A stretch of 64,000 nucleotides of DNA from positions 5,766,001 to 5,830,000 of the forward strand of contig JAOVFP010000003.1 of the NCBI GenBank assembly GCA_025738555.1, in the 5' to 3' direction. Position 1 is the first letter of the stretch. Each line of letters begins with the position of its first letter. The stretch is from Cyathus striatus. Lineage: Eukaryota; Basidiomycota; Agaricomycetes; Agaricales; Nidulariaceae. The notes below the pieces were generated by a model. The model made no database searches, was not told where the DNA came from, and saw only the letters and a list, made by a program, of their open reading frames with translations. Positions 47,317 to 58,973 of the stretch are shown here, one piece after another. A program made the translations under genes and the position numbers.

Positions 47317-49462
47317 TTAAGCTGCAGCTTCCTCCATTTCCTTCCTCCACCTCTTTTGAATGAGAATGCTCTCCCTGAAGATCTTGTACTTTGCCTCCAG
47401 CAACTTTTTCTCCTTGGGTGTAGCATTAGGTGCTATAAGCGTCCCAACCGGAGTCATTTCAACCTAATCGAATTGTTAGCCCAATAAATAATCCAAAAAC
47501 AAAACAAAACGAACCATAATCTTCCAAAACGCCTCCGCTTGGTCCTCCTCGTTCAAATCACCAGCAGCACGCACACTAACCTCCGCAGCGAATCTGCCCA
47601 ACATGGCAGCGCCAAGCACCACCGCCGTCGCGTGGTCCGCAGGCAACACGACGGGCATGCCACAGGTATTCGCGAAAAGCTGCATGAGGCGTATGTTCTT
47701 GGCTTGCCCGCCGCTCATGTAGATGGAGGTAATTGAATGTCCTTTTTCGTTCATCTCGTCGATGATGTGCCGCGTTTGGAGAGCGATGGATTCGAGGGTT
47801 ACATTGTATCGTTTTGAGAGGTCGTTCAGCCCCGAGTCCTATTTAGTCATGAGTTTTGGTGTTGAAGTTGTATATGAGAATTACATACAAGTTCAAGGCC
47901 TACGATTGACCCACGCATGCGAGGATCAGCGATGGGCGAACGGTTTCCTGCACGACATAAATTACGCTGAAGAAAGAAGACGATGGCGAGACGTACCATG
48001 GAAATCAGGATACACATGCAAGTCTTTCGTCAACTCAGTAAAACTGTCTACCTTGTTTTCCTCTTGAAGTCTTTCCAAGTTTTCCTGTATAACTTGATGT
48101 AAGTTAGTCACCAGTCCAAATATAGTAGACTTATATCCATACGGGTATGTATATTCTTTTGCTGCTGCTTCCCAACTTCAACGAGTTCGGGGTAGGCAGG
48201 ATGTGTTTTCAGGATAAAGTCGATCAACTAGGATCCTTAAGAACGCAAATAATCTTCTGAGACGAAAGGGCTTACTTGTCCAGTCGACGATTGACCGCCC
48301 TCGTTCATCCACCATCCACGGAACACAGGGTCCTGAAGGAACATATTAGCATGTTGTAGATGTACCTTGAGCACGTAAATTTACTTTGTATGGCCCCCAT
48401 ACACCGTCGACAAATATACCCTCCCGACTTTGGACAATATGGCATGTACTTGTGCCAGCAACAGCAGCGAGACGGTGTTGAGACTCCTCCACAGAAGGAA
48501 TAATGTCTGACAATTTTCCATCCTCCTTGTAGCGTGCTGCAACCGTTCCCAGCCATCCTGCGTACCTGTGCACAACTCGTCAACGCGTCATCCAACAGAA
48601 AGAGATCAACCAACGCGTCAATTATTCCACTACCAACAGGTGTGCCCTCGGGCAAGCCAAACTCTTCAGCAGCCGTCTTCGACAGTCCATTACCAACAGG
48701 CAGCCCGGCCGTCAAAACTTTGCCTTTCGCGGCACCGATAGATTTATAGTCGTTCATCACCAACTCGCCCAGGCCGATCTTCTCAAAGAATTCTGCCTGC
48801 CATCCACTCTTTGGAATAAACGAGCACTTGCACGTAAGGGAACAGCAGGACCGCGTGCTATCCGCTGTTGCACGGTATGTCAGAAAATCAGGAAGATCGA
48901 AAAATTGGCACTTGGAGAAACGTGCAGGGTCCATGTTGTTTTTCAGCCATAGTATTTTGGGTATTTCCATTTCTAACTGAACGGAGCATCAGTGAATGAG
49001 CTATTGATACCCTGGGCTATGGCTCACGCTCATTTTCCCACCGACGTAGTCCAACACAATTGAGCCCGTACCATTGATTAATTCGGCCTCCTTCTCAGCG
49101 CGATGATCAGCCCATAGGATGATATCCCTCTCTCCATGTTCACCGAGCTCCTTTCCCTTCGTCACGGCTACTGGCTCGCCCTCGAGGTCAGTCACGGCTA
49201 AAGAACAAGTAGCGTCAAAACCGAGTCCTTTCACCGCGCGTGGGTCAACATGAGATTCCTTTAGACATTGCTTAATGCTAGCAGAAATTCCTTGCCAGAT
49301 GTCGGCAGTCGATTGCTCGAAGATCCTGTGATCGTTCTGATCGCGCCAGGTGATGGTGTCCTGAGTGGACGATGCTACGGTCGTGCCGTCTTTCTTCACC
49401 AACGACGCTCGGACTGAACCTGTACCTACATCAATGCCTATATAGTAGCTTTCTGTAGACAT
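47317..49462 (-). CDS. FGGY-family carbohydrate kinase (FGGY / YDR109C type)
   Basis: About nine exons on the minus strand, starting MSTESYYIGIDVGTGSVRAS at 49462 and ending QKRWRKEMEEAAA at 47317. Diagnostic features: phosphate-1 loop DVGTGSVRASLV, GLGFDATCSLAV, DIILWADHRAEKEAELING, FFDLPDFLTYRATADSTRSC, SGIIDA-YAGWLGTV (intron donor GTTGGT), GVWGPYK, NEGGQSSTGQ, YMSGGQAKNIRLMQLFANTC and DHATAVVLGAAMLGR. This is the eukaryotic FGGY subgroup, for which D-ribulokinase activity is known (ATP-dependent phosphorylation of D-ribulose, a metabolite repair role), rather than xylulokinase or glycerol kinase. An in-frame ATG 32 codons upstream (49558) gives a non-conserved extension, so 49462 was preferred. 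Confidence 0.92.
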
Positions 49463-49861
49463 ATTGGTGGGAGAGAAAGGGGGGGGTAGAATATCTTGAT
49501 GGCTATAAACTGGGGTACCGGACAGGCCGTCCGGGAGACTATCGGAGCCATACTCCAAGGAGCGTTCCGGTTAATGCAAATGCCTTAAATGACGAAAATG
49601 CACCGTCCGCCGTCCGGACACCTCGAGTGTTATATCTCAATTTCAGAGGTCAAGGTCATTGAATAGTTTAGGAAATCTTTCAGCATCGAAACTTATTAAA
49701 ACTTAAGTAGCATTGTCGCAGCTTACGCACTGGAATACATTAGTTAAATGGAAACTTGCTACAAGATGGAATTTTGACCAAAAGCATAAATTTTAGTGTG
49801 TGCGCGGGGGAATACATGTGCCTATCAAATCATAATGAGGACGACGGAAGACGTGAGACAT
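49463..49861. other. Intergenic region
   Basis: 399 bp between the FGGY kinase start and the end of the eS25 gene. AT-rich at 49660-49790. Nothing recognised. Confidence 0.45.
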
Positions 49862-50396
49862 CTAGTCTGAGCCAGTTGCCCGTGCTGCAAAAAGAGACAA
49901 TTCCAGTTCAGAATAAAGAATAAACATATTAGAGCAGGACTACATACTGTAGATGAGCTGGGCGGAGTGGTGGACGATCCTCTTGATATGACCCTCCTTC
50001 TCCAAGTGCCTGATAGCAATGCGTGCCAAACTGCCGTTGACCTTGAGACGTTCGATGAGAATGCTCTGGCTGATGAACTTGAAGGTAGGGACCTCCTTGA
50101 TGATACGGTCGAAGGTAACCTTGTCGAGGGAGACAGCGTGTTGGGCCTTATCCTTGACCTTTCCCTTGGACCACTTCTTCTTCTTTGCGGCTTTGCCGCC
50201 ACTCGACGTCGTGGGTGCTTTAGCTTTGGCCTATGGGGGGGGAAATGTCAGCAACGGAAATTCTTCGTCATCCAAGATTGCGCAGATGAATCCAACCCAA
50301 ATCTACCGCTACTGCAGTCGAAAGTATACAGCACGTCCATACAGCATCCCAGATGAACACCACAGCCAGAAAATTGAGAAATTATGGACTCACCAT
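49862..50396 (-). CDS. RPS25: 40S ribosomal protein eS25
   Basis: Three coding exons on the minus strand. The first is the start codon alone (50394-50396), followed by a donor GTGAGT and a 163 bp intron (50231-50393). Exon 2 starts at 50230 with AKAKAPTTSSGGKAAKKKKW and contains DKVTFDRIIKEVPTFKFISQ, SILIERLKVNGSLARIAIRH and LEKEGHIKRIVHHSAQLIYT. A last intron leads to RATGSD and a TAG at 49862. Length (about 100 residues) and motif order are those of eS25, a small-subunit protein with a winged-helix fold, known for its role in IRES-driven initiation. Divergent from the glucosidase II beta gene, with 161 bp between the starts. Confidence 0.95.
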
Positions 50397-50557
50397 TCTT
50401 GAGTCGACCGTCGATGATACCGTTGGCTTGAGGAGAAGCGTCCAAGATTCAGCATCAGCGTGCCTTGTTTGTTCAGCTTACGTAATATAAGCGCCCACGA
50501 ACGCGACACGTCGGTCGAATTGGCTAAGTTGGCAAGAGCAAGTCTCAACTACCCCCA
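50397..50557. promoter_or_regulatory. Divergent promoter, eS25 / glucosidase II beta
   Basis: 161 bp between two divergent start codons, one for a ribosomal protein and one for an ER protein. No TATA box seen. Confidence 0.45.
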
Positions 50558-52758
50558 ATGGTCCCCTGGATCTTTCTCCTTCTCCCCTTCTCGCAGTCTG
50601 TGCTTGCTGGTGTTGACAAGACTTTTGGCGTTAAGCCTGATCTAATTTCGAGATATGTCGCCTCAAAATCTGGAACATGGGCGTGTTTAGACGGTTCTAA
50701 AGTGATACCTTGGGATTTCGTGAATGACGACTCTTGCGACTGCCCAGATGGTAGTGACGAGCCGGGTAATATATTCTATATATATGTGTGTGTATTCTTC
50801 TGGCTAAATGTGATGCTGGATGGTGCAGGAACTGGAGCATGTCCTAATACTACATTCTATTGTCGCAACGACGGCCACATTGGGGCATCCATTCCTAGTT
50901 CTCGAGTAAAGGATGGATTATGCGGCAAGTATTAACATGCTGGAAAGTTATATTCAGTATTAATGCAACAACAGAGCCGCAATGTTGTGACGGTTCAGAT
51001 GAGCGACCCGGCGTTTGCAAGAATGTTTGTGCGGAAGTCGGCGAAGAATATAGGAAGAAGCGCGACGAAGAGCACAAACTTAGGAGAACGGCACGTGTTG
51101 TTATACCAACAGTAATCCTATAGTCTTCTGAACTTCAACCAGGGATCCAAGATTCGCTCGACATATATTCACTTTGCTCACAAAGAGAAAGCTCGGCTCG
51201 AGGAGCAACTCAAGTCCTTGGAAAAGGATATCGAGTCGAAAGAAAAGGAAGTCGAACGCTTAAAGGGTACGATCCTAAATCAACGCAGGATTTCAATTCT
51301 TGACGTGGATATCACAATGTAGAGGTTGTACAACGTACAGAGTCCATTTCCCAGGCTGCCTTGGAGCACAAAGAGAAGTCGCGTAAGCTGACGATCCCAA
51401 CTGCTCACTCAACTCTGATTAAACCCAATCAGCACTGTTCCAGGCCCTTCTTACCCATTCTCGTGCGCTGAAGTCTTTACAACGGGAGCACAAGAAGCAT
51501 CTCGAGCGGGAGAATGCACTTGGCGATATCCTTAACTCTCTTCGTGCTGGATATAACCCCAACTATCAAGACATGGCTGTTCTAGAGGCGGTTCGTGGCT
51601 GGGAAGAACTTGCCGGCCTTCCCCATATCAACGACGTCGGTAAAGAGGGCCAGAATGAAGAGAATAAGGATGAGCCTAAGAAAGAAGAGGAGCAGCTTGA
51701 AGAGGGCATGTGGACCGCTGGGCAACTCGAGGAGGAGCTCGACGATCTCTTTGAGATGGATCTCACTTCTCTCCTTTTTGAGCATGACGAGCATATCAAG
51801 TCGCCTGCAGAGGGCTCAATTCGTATGTCCCCCATTTCTACATTAGAAGGGCTCACTGATCATATGTAGTATATGACCTGTCCGCGTATCTCCCAGATTC
51901 ATTCCTGTCATATTATGACGATATCAAAGATACGGTTATTTCATGGCTTGGGCTCCTCGGGATCTCTAACTTGGAAAGTTCAGCAGCAGGTGATTTTACC
52001 CCTTTATGAGTCTAAGTCTTGAGCCGTCCTGACACGTTGCCTCAGCGGACTCTTCTCGCGCTCAGCAAGCGCTATCAGAAGCTGAAACTCAACTTTCGCG
52101 TGTAAGGCGTGATAAGAAGAAGACAGAAGAAGACCTCTCTGAAATCTTTTTAGTTGAGGGCTTTGGTGCTGAGGGCGAGTGGAAGAAACTAGATGGTACT
52201 TGCTTAGAGAAGAACACCGGAGAGTGAGTATCTTTCATCACTGTTATCCTCTTATCTGACATAATATTGTTCTTCTAGCTACACCTATGAGGTCTGCTTG
52301 TTCAACGAATCCAAACAGAAACCCAATAACGGCGGTCAAACATTTAGTCTAGGGTTTGCAATTTAACTCTCAGGAATCGATGATCACTTACATTTCTTAA
52401 TATAGGAAATTTGAATCTTGGAACCCATCACCTGATGTTAAACCTGGCACACCCGAATATTACCAAAAGCAAGTTTACAAGCATGGAACGCGATGCTGGA
52501 ATGGTCCTGAACGCAGCACGGTGGTACGTGTTTCATCCTTTTCCTCTAACTCCCACTTTTATTGTCACATGTTTGAGATGAATGGATACTGATGCATACC
52601 GTTAGTTACTTCTGACATGCGGAACAGAGAATACCCTCCTTACGGTACAAGAACTTGAGAAGTGCGAATACCAGTTCACGGGGACAACACCTGCTCTCTG
52701 TTTGCCTGTTGATGGTGGTGAAAAGGGAAAGAAAGCCTCTGCAAGGGAGGAACTGTAG
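50558..52758 (+). CDS. GTB1: Glucosidase II beta subunit (PRKCSH / GTB1)
   Basis: The regulatory subunit of ER glucosidase II, which trims glucose from N-glycans in the calnexin cycle. About ten exons. The N-terminus MVPWIFLLLPFSQSVLAG is a signal peptide. Two LDL-A-like Cys repeats follow (ACLDGSKVIPWDFVNDDSCD, CPDGSDEPG; QCCDGSDERPGVC), then a long coiled coil (EKARLEEQLKSLEKDIESKE) and an acidic region (about 51640-51790). The C-terminus is an MRH mannose-binding domain (GEWKKLDGTCLEKNTG, YTYEVCLFNESKQKPN, GTRCWNGPERSTVLLLTCG, ENTLLTVQELEKCEY). It ends KASAREEL: the last four residues, REEL, stand where HDEL or KDEL is expected. Conserved glycan-binding Gln, Arg, Glu and Tyr positions appear to be present. 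Confidence 0.93.
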
Positions 52759-54283
52759 TCGGCTTGTATACTAGCGGAACAACACAGCAACATGTCCTAT
52801 AGCTGCGAATAATTATTCCTATCACGGGAAAGCGGATGAAGAATGCTTCAAGGTTGGAGTTATGCTTGAACTTTCATTTCCGACGGTAATATTTGCTCAG
52901 TATAATTGTCCTTTTATCATGACCATCCTATGGAGCAGGTGAATATATCCCATCTAGCCCCTTTTTTTTTTCTGGCCTGTGATTCGCCTGAACAGGTTAT
53001 ATCTATGCGCGCTGCTGACTACACCTACTACCATTTCTGATCCCAAGCAATTGACATTTGCTGGGTAACTCTCAGCCTTGTTGAGACAATTCACATGATG
53101 ATCACTGATTATCGTTGGTCCCTCTGCCGCATGGATACTTTTATTTTGGGCTAGTGAATAACGCTGGTTGCAATTTATTTCAGTCATTCGCACCTATTGG
53201 GTAAGATAAAGAAAAGCCGCAGCTCAACAATTGGTTGAAGATGTGTACGTATGGAATCATAGAAGAGCCGAGTCAGGCTCATGTGAAGTCATGACAGTGA
53301 TTTACGGGATAGGATACCCCGCCTGACGGTGGCGTTGTCCAGATATGGCCGGTTATGCACAATGTAAAGCATAACGCGGGACGACGTGAGACACAGTGAC
53401 AACCGTTACCGCCGCCGTCGAGGAATATCGGAATGGCTGTAAGTCCTAATCACTTCAAACATCTGGGTGTTTACAAGCAGGATTTATCGATCATCATCCA
53501 TAACATTCCCGGTCCTTCCGTAGCGCACGGCGAACAGCGAACATACTTAGCAGATCTCGACATATGAAGTTGTGGTAGGTTGTGGTAGCAACTCAATCTC
53601 ACGATGGTCGGGTGACCAGCTCCTGCCTTTCTATTAAAGACGATATAACACGCGGTGAATCGCTAAATTCGGTGCCGTAAAGACGAACCAAGGCATATTA
53701 TTCCGACCAGGCTGCTACCATCAGCGCGAAATTCGCGACGATGTCAGTGTTTTACATGGGGATATACCTGCACATACGTAACACCGAATTTCCTGGAGAT
53801 GCAATACTGTGCGGTAATATTTTAAAGGCTGAATCAGAGTGTAAACGGCGCGTTTGACTCTGGGCCAAATACTCATGAGTATTGCATGAGCAAGAGGATG
53901 TAAGTAGCCCCGAGCCGCTGGTTACTTGTTTATCAACAACTCCCAAAGCTAATAAGTATTCTCCAAATACATAATCCTGCCAAATTTCATACTACGTACG
54001 CGTTTCTATCCTTTCCGTAAAGTTAACAAGCGCCAAGGAGTCAGGGACAGCCGGGGACCCATGGAGATCAGTGAATTTCATTAACGGCCCAAACGGCGAC
54101 TCAAACAACTACCGCTTAGGAATATGAATGACTTCTTGTGAGAATTTAATAAAGGGACTCAAATTGCAAGGCTTGGCCCAGGGACCAAGATGAAGATCTG
54201 CCGCTCAGCCTACTAATATAGGTCAGCTTCCGGTCCAACGACTCCTTGATCTTCCCGACCTTCATCGCACAACACTCGTCAGA
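52759..54283. other. Long intergenic region
   Basis: About 1.5 kb without a supported gene. Frames at 52954-53193 and 53752-53946 (both minus) have no signatures. The 54180-54280 part is the promoter of the acyltransferase gene. A polypyrimidine run lies at about 52960-52972. Confidence 0.5.
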
Positions 54284-55800
54284 ATGGATCCTTCTGCTTC
54301 CGCTCGAGATGAACAGCTTCCGTTTAGTGTATTTGACAGGATGTTCGAGAGGACCGCATTTGTAACTGGCTGGCTGGTGGAAGGTATAATTGACGATTCT
54401 GCATTTTCACTTGCTCTGGAGAAGGTGACGATAAAATGGCGAATGCTCGCTGGTAGGATCCGTTCGTCAAATGATAGTGTAAGTTTCAACAAAATAATAG
54501 CTTCTTCTCACCATTTATTGTACTTCAATCTTCAGGAAACTGGATGGAGTATTGCCATACCTCCAGAGCCATTACCAGCAGAATATCGCAAATTTGTGGT
54601 GACCACAAACACATCAGACACGCCGCTCTCGCAATATATTCACCTTCCGATATCTACAGTTTCCCCCTCCCTTCCCCCATCTCTCTTTATACATCCTTCC
54701 ACTCCGCGCAATTATGCTAAATGGGAATCAGAAAACTATCCACTCACATGTTGGCACTTAACATACTTTCCACCGATGCTTTCAGAGGAGGGGAAGGGAT
54801 ACACATGTCTAGGCTTTGCTCGCTGTCATGGGGCTTTTGATGGTGTTGGGGCCGCTATGATTGTGCGCGCTCTTTCGTCAGAGATGAAGGGCAACGATTG
54901 GGAAATCCCCTATATCATGCCAAAAGATTTAACAGAAAACCCAATTTCGCGCGCTGTTAAACTATTACCGTCCAATGCAGACTCTGTCGACCACTACCGC
55001 GGATTTTCCGTTTTGGGAATTTTTGGCAGTCTGCGACTAATAGCTTGGCACTTACTCGAAAAATGGTGGAGGGGTGCTAACAGACAAATTGTACTGGTTC
55101 CAAAGTCTGCAATAACTGCACTAGTGGGGGATGTGCGGTCAAAGATTTCAGAAGATAGCTTGACTGTCACGACGGGGGATATTATTGTCGCCTGGGTTTT
55201 TAAGGTAATTGTTAAATTTAATCGCTTGCATGCTCAAATTTAACCAAAAGTCAGACAATATATTCTAAAGGATCTTCTCCAAGCACAATTGTACACTGCA
55301 GCAACCTGGCGTCGTTTCGTACTGTTCTGGCCGATGAAGATTCTTCGTTGGCCAAATATCCTCACAATGCATTTATACCTCTGCCATACCCTACAATTAC
55401 AGTCTCCGAGCTACAGGAAATCCCCCTTCATGAACTAGCCTTTGAATTTGCCCGAAAGCGAAAGTCTTTGTCCACTAGCCATGTTTTATCTGCGTACCAG
55501 ACTTTGCAGCGGTCCATTACGACATTTCCTTTGCACCCAAATGCTCATGAGTCGTTATTGGTGTCTAACGTTTCTGCATCCCGTATTTTAGAGACAGACT
55601 GGAGCACTATAGGAGGATCAAAGACGCTATGCGGATACCGGTATCAGCTGACTCCAACAGAGTTACTATGGACCAACGCGATATACATTGCGGGGAGATT
55701 GGATGACGGAAGTGTCGTTTTGGATATGTCCTTAAACAAGGCTCGTCTGGAATTACTTACCGCTGAGGTTCTTAAGTACTCATCTGATGTAACATATTGA
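54284..55800 (+). CDS. BAHD-like (transferase family) acyltransferase
   Basis: Three exons: 54284-54480, about 54537-55204, and about 55252-55800. The joints give NDS-ETGWSIAIPPEP and WVFK-TIYSKGSSPSTIV. The catalytic HxxxD appears as CHGAFDGVGAAM at about 54827-54862. The protein matches the fungal acyl-CoA-dependent transferase family that includes trichothecene 3-O-acetyltransferase and aromatic acyltransferases. The usual second motif DFGWG is not evident; the C-terminal segment is VLDMSLNKARLELLT. About 470 residues, normal size. No terpene synthase, P450 or other secondary-metabolite genes are adjacent, so the acceptor cannot be inferred. Confidence 0.8.
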
Positions 55801-56056
55801 TTATTGGGAATTTTAACCTGGGCTAACGCTACTATAGTTATACTTATAGCAGGTATATATATTCGTTTTCCGAAACGGCGATGTCGCACCCCCCGCGCCA
55901 ATCAGATTTGCGGGATGACTCCGTGGGAGATCTTGAATCATGAAGTACATTGTACAGATAACCAAAAGATAACATTCAGTTAATCTCTGCCAGTTGTATA
56001 CCTTAGCATAAGTACCCCCTCAGTTCCTAACTAAAGCAGCTTCTCCTTCTATCATT

Positions 56057-57853
56057 ATGTCCCAAGATCATAACGAGGAGCTCTTTCCTACCATTGGGAA
56101 GGTCGCGGACAAAACCGATCTGATCAAAGAGGGAGAAGCAGAAAAAACCGGAGAAGGTAATGACGAGAGTGCCGTCCAACAGATAGAGTCCTTATGCATG
56201 AAATGTGGCGAACAGGTGTGTTCTTAACTGTCTAGCCAGTCGGTTTGTTACTTATCTGAATCAGTAGGGAGTTACGAGAATGCTGTTGACGTCGATTCCT
56301 TTCTTCCGCGAAGTAATCGTTATGTCCTTCAAATGCGAGCACTGTGGGGCACAGAACAACGAAATCCAGTCCGCAGGAACTATCAGACGTAAGACATCTA
56401 TTCCATGAACCATGGTATATTTCAACAAAATATGTCCCTAACAGCTGAAGGAGCCGTTTACACTGCTCGAATCCTTGCTCGCTCTGATCTTAACCGACAG
56501 ATTGTTCGATCATCAAGTTGCAAAATTCAAATTCCTGAACTTGAACTTACTCTCCCGCCTACTGAACGGGGTCAGCTTACGACAGTAGAAGGTCTTATTC
56601 GTGATATCGTCGCCGATCTATCGCAAGATCAACCTTTACGTCGTATTCAAGATGAAGAAGGATACAATGCAATCGAAAAGCTTCTAGGGAAACTGCGAGA
56701 TATCCTTGGTGACGAAGAAGACGGAGAACTGGATGCTCAGCCTGGGAAGGCAGCAGAGAAAGATCTCCCCATGCCTGCATTCACTGTGAAACTCGATGAC
56801 CCAGCTGGTAACAGTTTTATTGAGTTCATAGGAGGCACGTCAGATCCCAAGTGGAACATGCGCACATACCCTCGGACGTTGGAGCAGAATGTAGCGCTGG
56901 GTCTAGTTGCTGATCCAACCCAGACCGCAAATGAAGGGACAGAACAACAGCAGACGACAGAGAACGCACCGGTTCCGGATGACGAGATCTTGGTATTCCC
57001 CGGTCGTTGCTCGAGCTGTGGTCACCCATTAAATACATACATGAAAAAAGTCAACATTCCCTACTTCAAGGTACTTAATTTATCCCTGGTACTGGAATGG
57101 TCGAGTACATTCACCCAACATATATAGGATATCCTCATTATGTCTACAAATTGCGACCGATGTGGGTACCGCGATAACGAAGTCAAGTCCGGAGCTGCGA
57201 TATCAGAGAAAGGCAAGCGTATTACCTTAAAGGTAGAGGATAAAGAGGACCTTAGCCGTGATATCCTGAAGGTGTCGTATTACCATCAGTGGCGACCTGG
57301 TTCGCTCTCTCACCCCTTCCAAACAGAGCGAGACAGCAGGTCTCGGTATTCCGGAGATTAACCTTGAACTCACTCACGGAACTCTGGGTGGAAGATTTAC
57401 GACACTTGAGGGCATATTAGACCAGGTGTACGAGGAATTATCGGAGAAAGCCTTCGTAGGTGACTCTTCGACGGCGGAAGGCAGAAATTCATTTGAAATA
57501 TTTTTGAGTAACCTGAAAGAGGTTCGTTTGTCAGCCACGTCGCTAAAACATATGCTTACGATCAACCCCAGGTGAAAACGGCCTCTCGACCGTTTACGCT
57601 CATCGTTGATGACCCTCTGGCGAACTCTTACGTACAAAATATCTATGCCCCTGATCCTGACCCCAACATGACCATTGAGCTGTATGAGCGAACATGGCAG
57701 CAAAACGAAGAGCTGGGATTAAATGATATCAAGGTGGAGGGATACGAAGAGGATGCCGAGAAGAAAAAGGGCGAACATGCAGAAACGATACAGAAGCCAA
57801 CTTACGCTGGTGCAGAGTCGAAGGAGAATACAACGAAACCGACTGTGGATTAG
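56057..57853 (+). CDS. ZPR1: ZPR1-type zinc-finger protein
   Basis: Multi-exon gene starting [20 protein letters not shown] at 56057. Two ZPR1 halves repeat the same plan. Half 1 has the C4 finger [39 protein letters not shown] and [20 protein letters not shown]. Half 2 has [40 protein letters not shown] and [20 protein letters not shown]. All eight Cys are present. Each half also has the A/B domain ending [19 protein letters not shown] or similar ([19 protein letters not shown]). ZPR1 is a chaperone dedicated to folding translation elongation factor eEF1A and also shuttles to the nucleus. The C-terminal tail is acidic and Lys-rich, as usual. Confidence 0.95.
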
Positions 57854-58143
57854 AGGGGTAATTACAATCACATATTGTGTATCATAAAGTAGAAGTAAAA
57901 CGGTAGAAATGTCATACATGTATGCAACATGAGACTCGTTACTTATGTTCTCAGGGTTGTTTGTCTGTGGCGCCAAAGACAAACACAAGGGTCCAAGACT
58001 CCAAATCAAGTCCAAACAAGGTCATGTCTCAAATTCAATCGTACGATTCGAAATATCCTTCAAATACCTGGGCAAACGCGCTTCGGCACTCACACGCTCC
58101 TTACTCTGAGTCTTAATTCACGACGAACGGTCTCGCTAGAGAT

Positions 58144-58973
58144 ATGACTACAACGAAAAAGGCGGATAAGCTGCGGACGCAACCCGTTGTTCAGAAGCAG
58201 GACCCTCTCTTGAAGTGGGTTTCACGTGTTGCAATTTTCCTTCTTGTCATTGCAACGTGTGGGTGGTTGGACACTATCAAGGTACGTGGTATAGTTTATA
58301 TAACGCGACTTGCTATTATAACTCCGTGTTTTTATTTAGGAGCGCTTTTATGTTTTCAATCCTACGGAGCTGCACCAACTTGCTCAGGCCGCTATCGCAT
58401 CGTCGCCCAACGATACGTCTGGGATGATTGAGCATATCGTTTCCAACTTAACTCAGACTTACCCTTCGACTCAAATCCGCCTCAACTCTAACTCTAAGGA
58501 GTGGGTGTTCAACAATGCTGGTGGCGCTATGGGAGCCATGTATATCATTCACGCCAGTATAACGGAGTACCTTATCATCTTCGGCACACCACTTGGAACT
58601 GAAGGACACACTGGTATGCACACTGCTGATGATTACTTCAATATTCTAGTTGGAGAGCAATGGGCATTCAGCCCTGGTCAACTTGAAATGGAAAGATACC
58701 CTGCAGGCTCTGTTCATTTTCTGCCTCGTTTTTCGACTAAACAATACAAAATGCATGAAGGGTGCTTTGCTTTGGAATATGCCCGAGGTGGATGATTTCT
58801 ACATTCTAAAGTCTCTATTTTTCTTACAGGATGATATAGGGTGGATTCCTTTGATGTTGCCGTTTGGCTTTGCCGATACCCTGACTTCAACTCTCGATAT
58901 ACCAACACTTTATCACACTGTCCGTGTTACCGGGAGAGAAATGATCGCGAACTTACTAATTGGTAAAATATGA
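58144..58973 (+). CDS. ERG2: C-8 sterol isomerase ERG2
   Basis: Catalyses the delta-8 to delta-7 isomerisation of fecosterol to episterol in ergosterol synthesis, in the ER membrane. Three exons: 58144 to about 58281, about 58340-58787, and about 58841-58973. Start MTTTKKADKL, then one N-terminal membrane helix (AIFLLVIATCGWLD). Joints give DTIK-ERFYVFNPTELHQLAQ and ALEYARG-WIPLMLPFGFAD. The second requires the acceptor ATATAG at about 58840, rather than the better-looking TTACAG a few bases earlier, which would give a stop. Core motifs are EWVFNNAGGAMGAMYIIHAS, LGTEGHTGMHTADDYFNILV, GEQWAFSPG and the family end REMIANLLIGKI. Length about 240 residues. Target family of morpholine fungicides. 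Confidence 0.95.

Noticed and set aside
50231..50393. C/D-box snoRNA in the eS25 intron
   Set aside because: A GATGA-like word and a CTGA are present but only about 20 nt apart; no plausible box C/D spacing or terminal stem.
54284..55800. Secondary-metabolite cluster around the acyltransferase
   Set aside because: Neighbours are ZPR1, ERG2 and glucosidase II beta; no synthase, P450 or transporter is adjacent, and the NmrA and cupin genes are far away.
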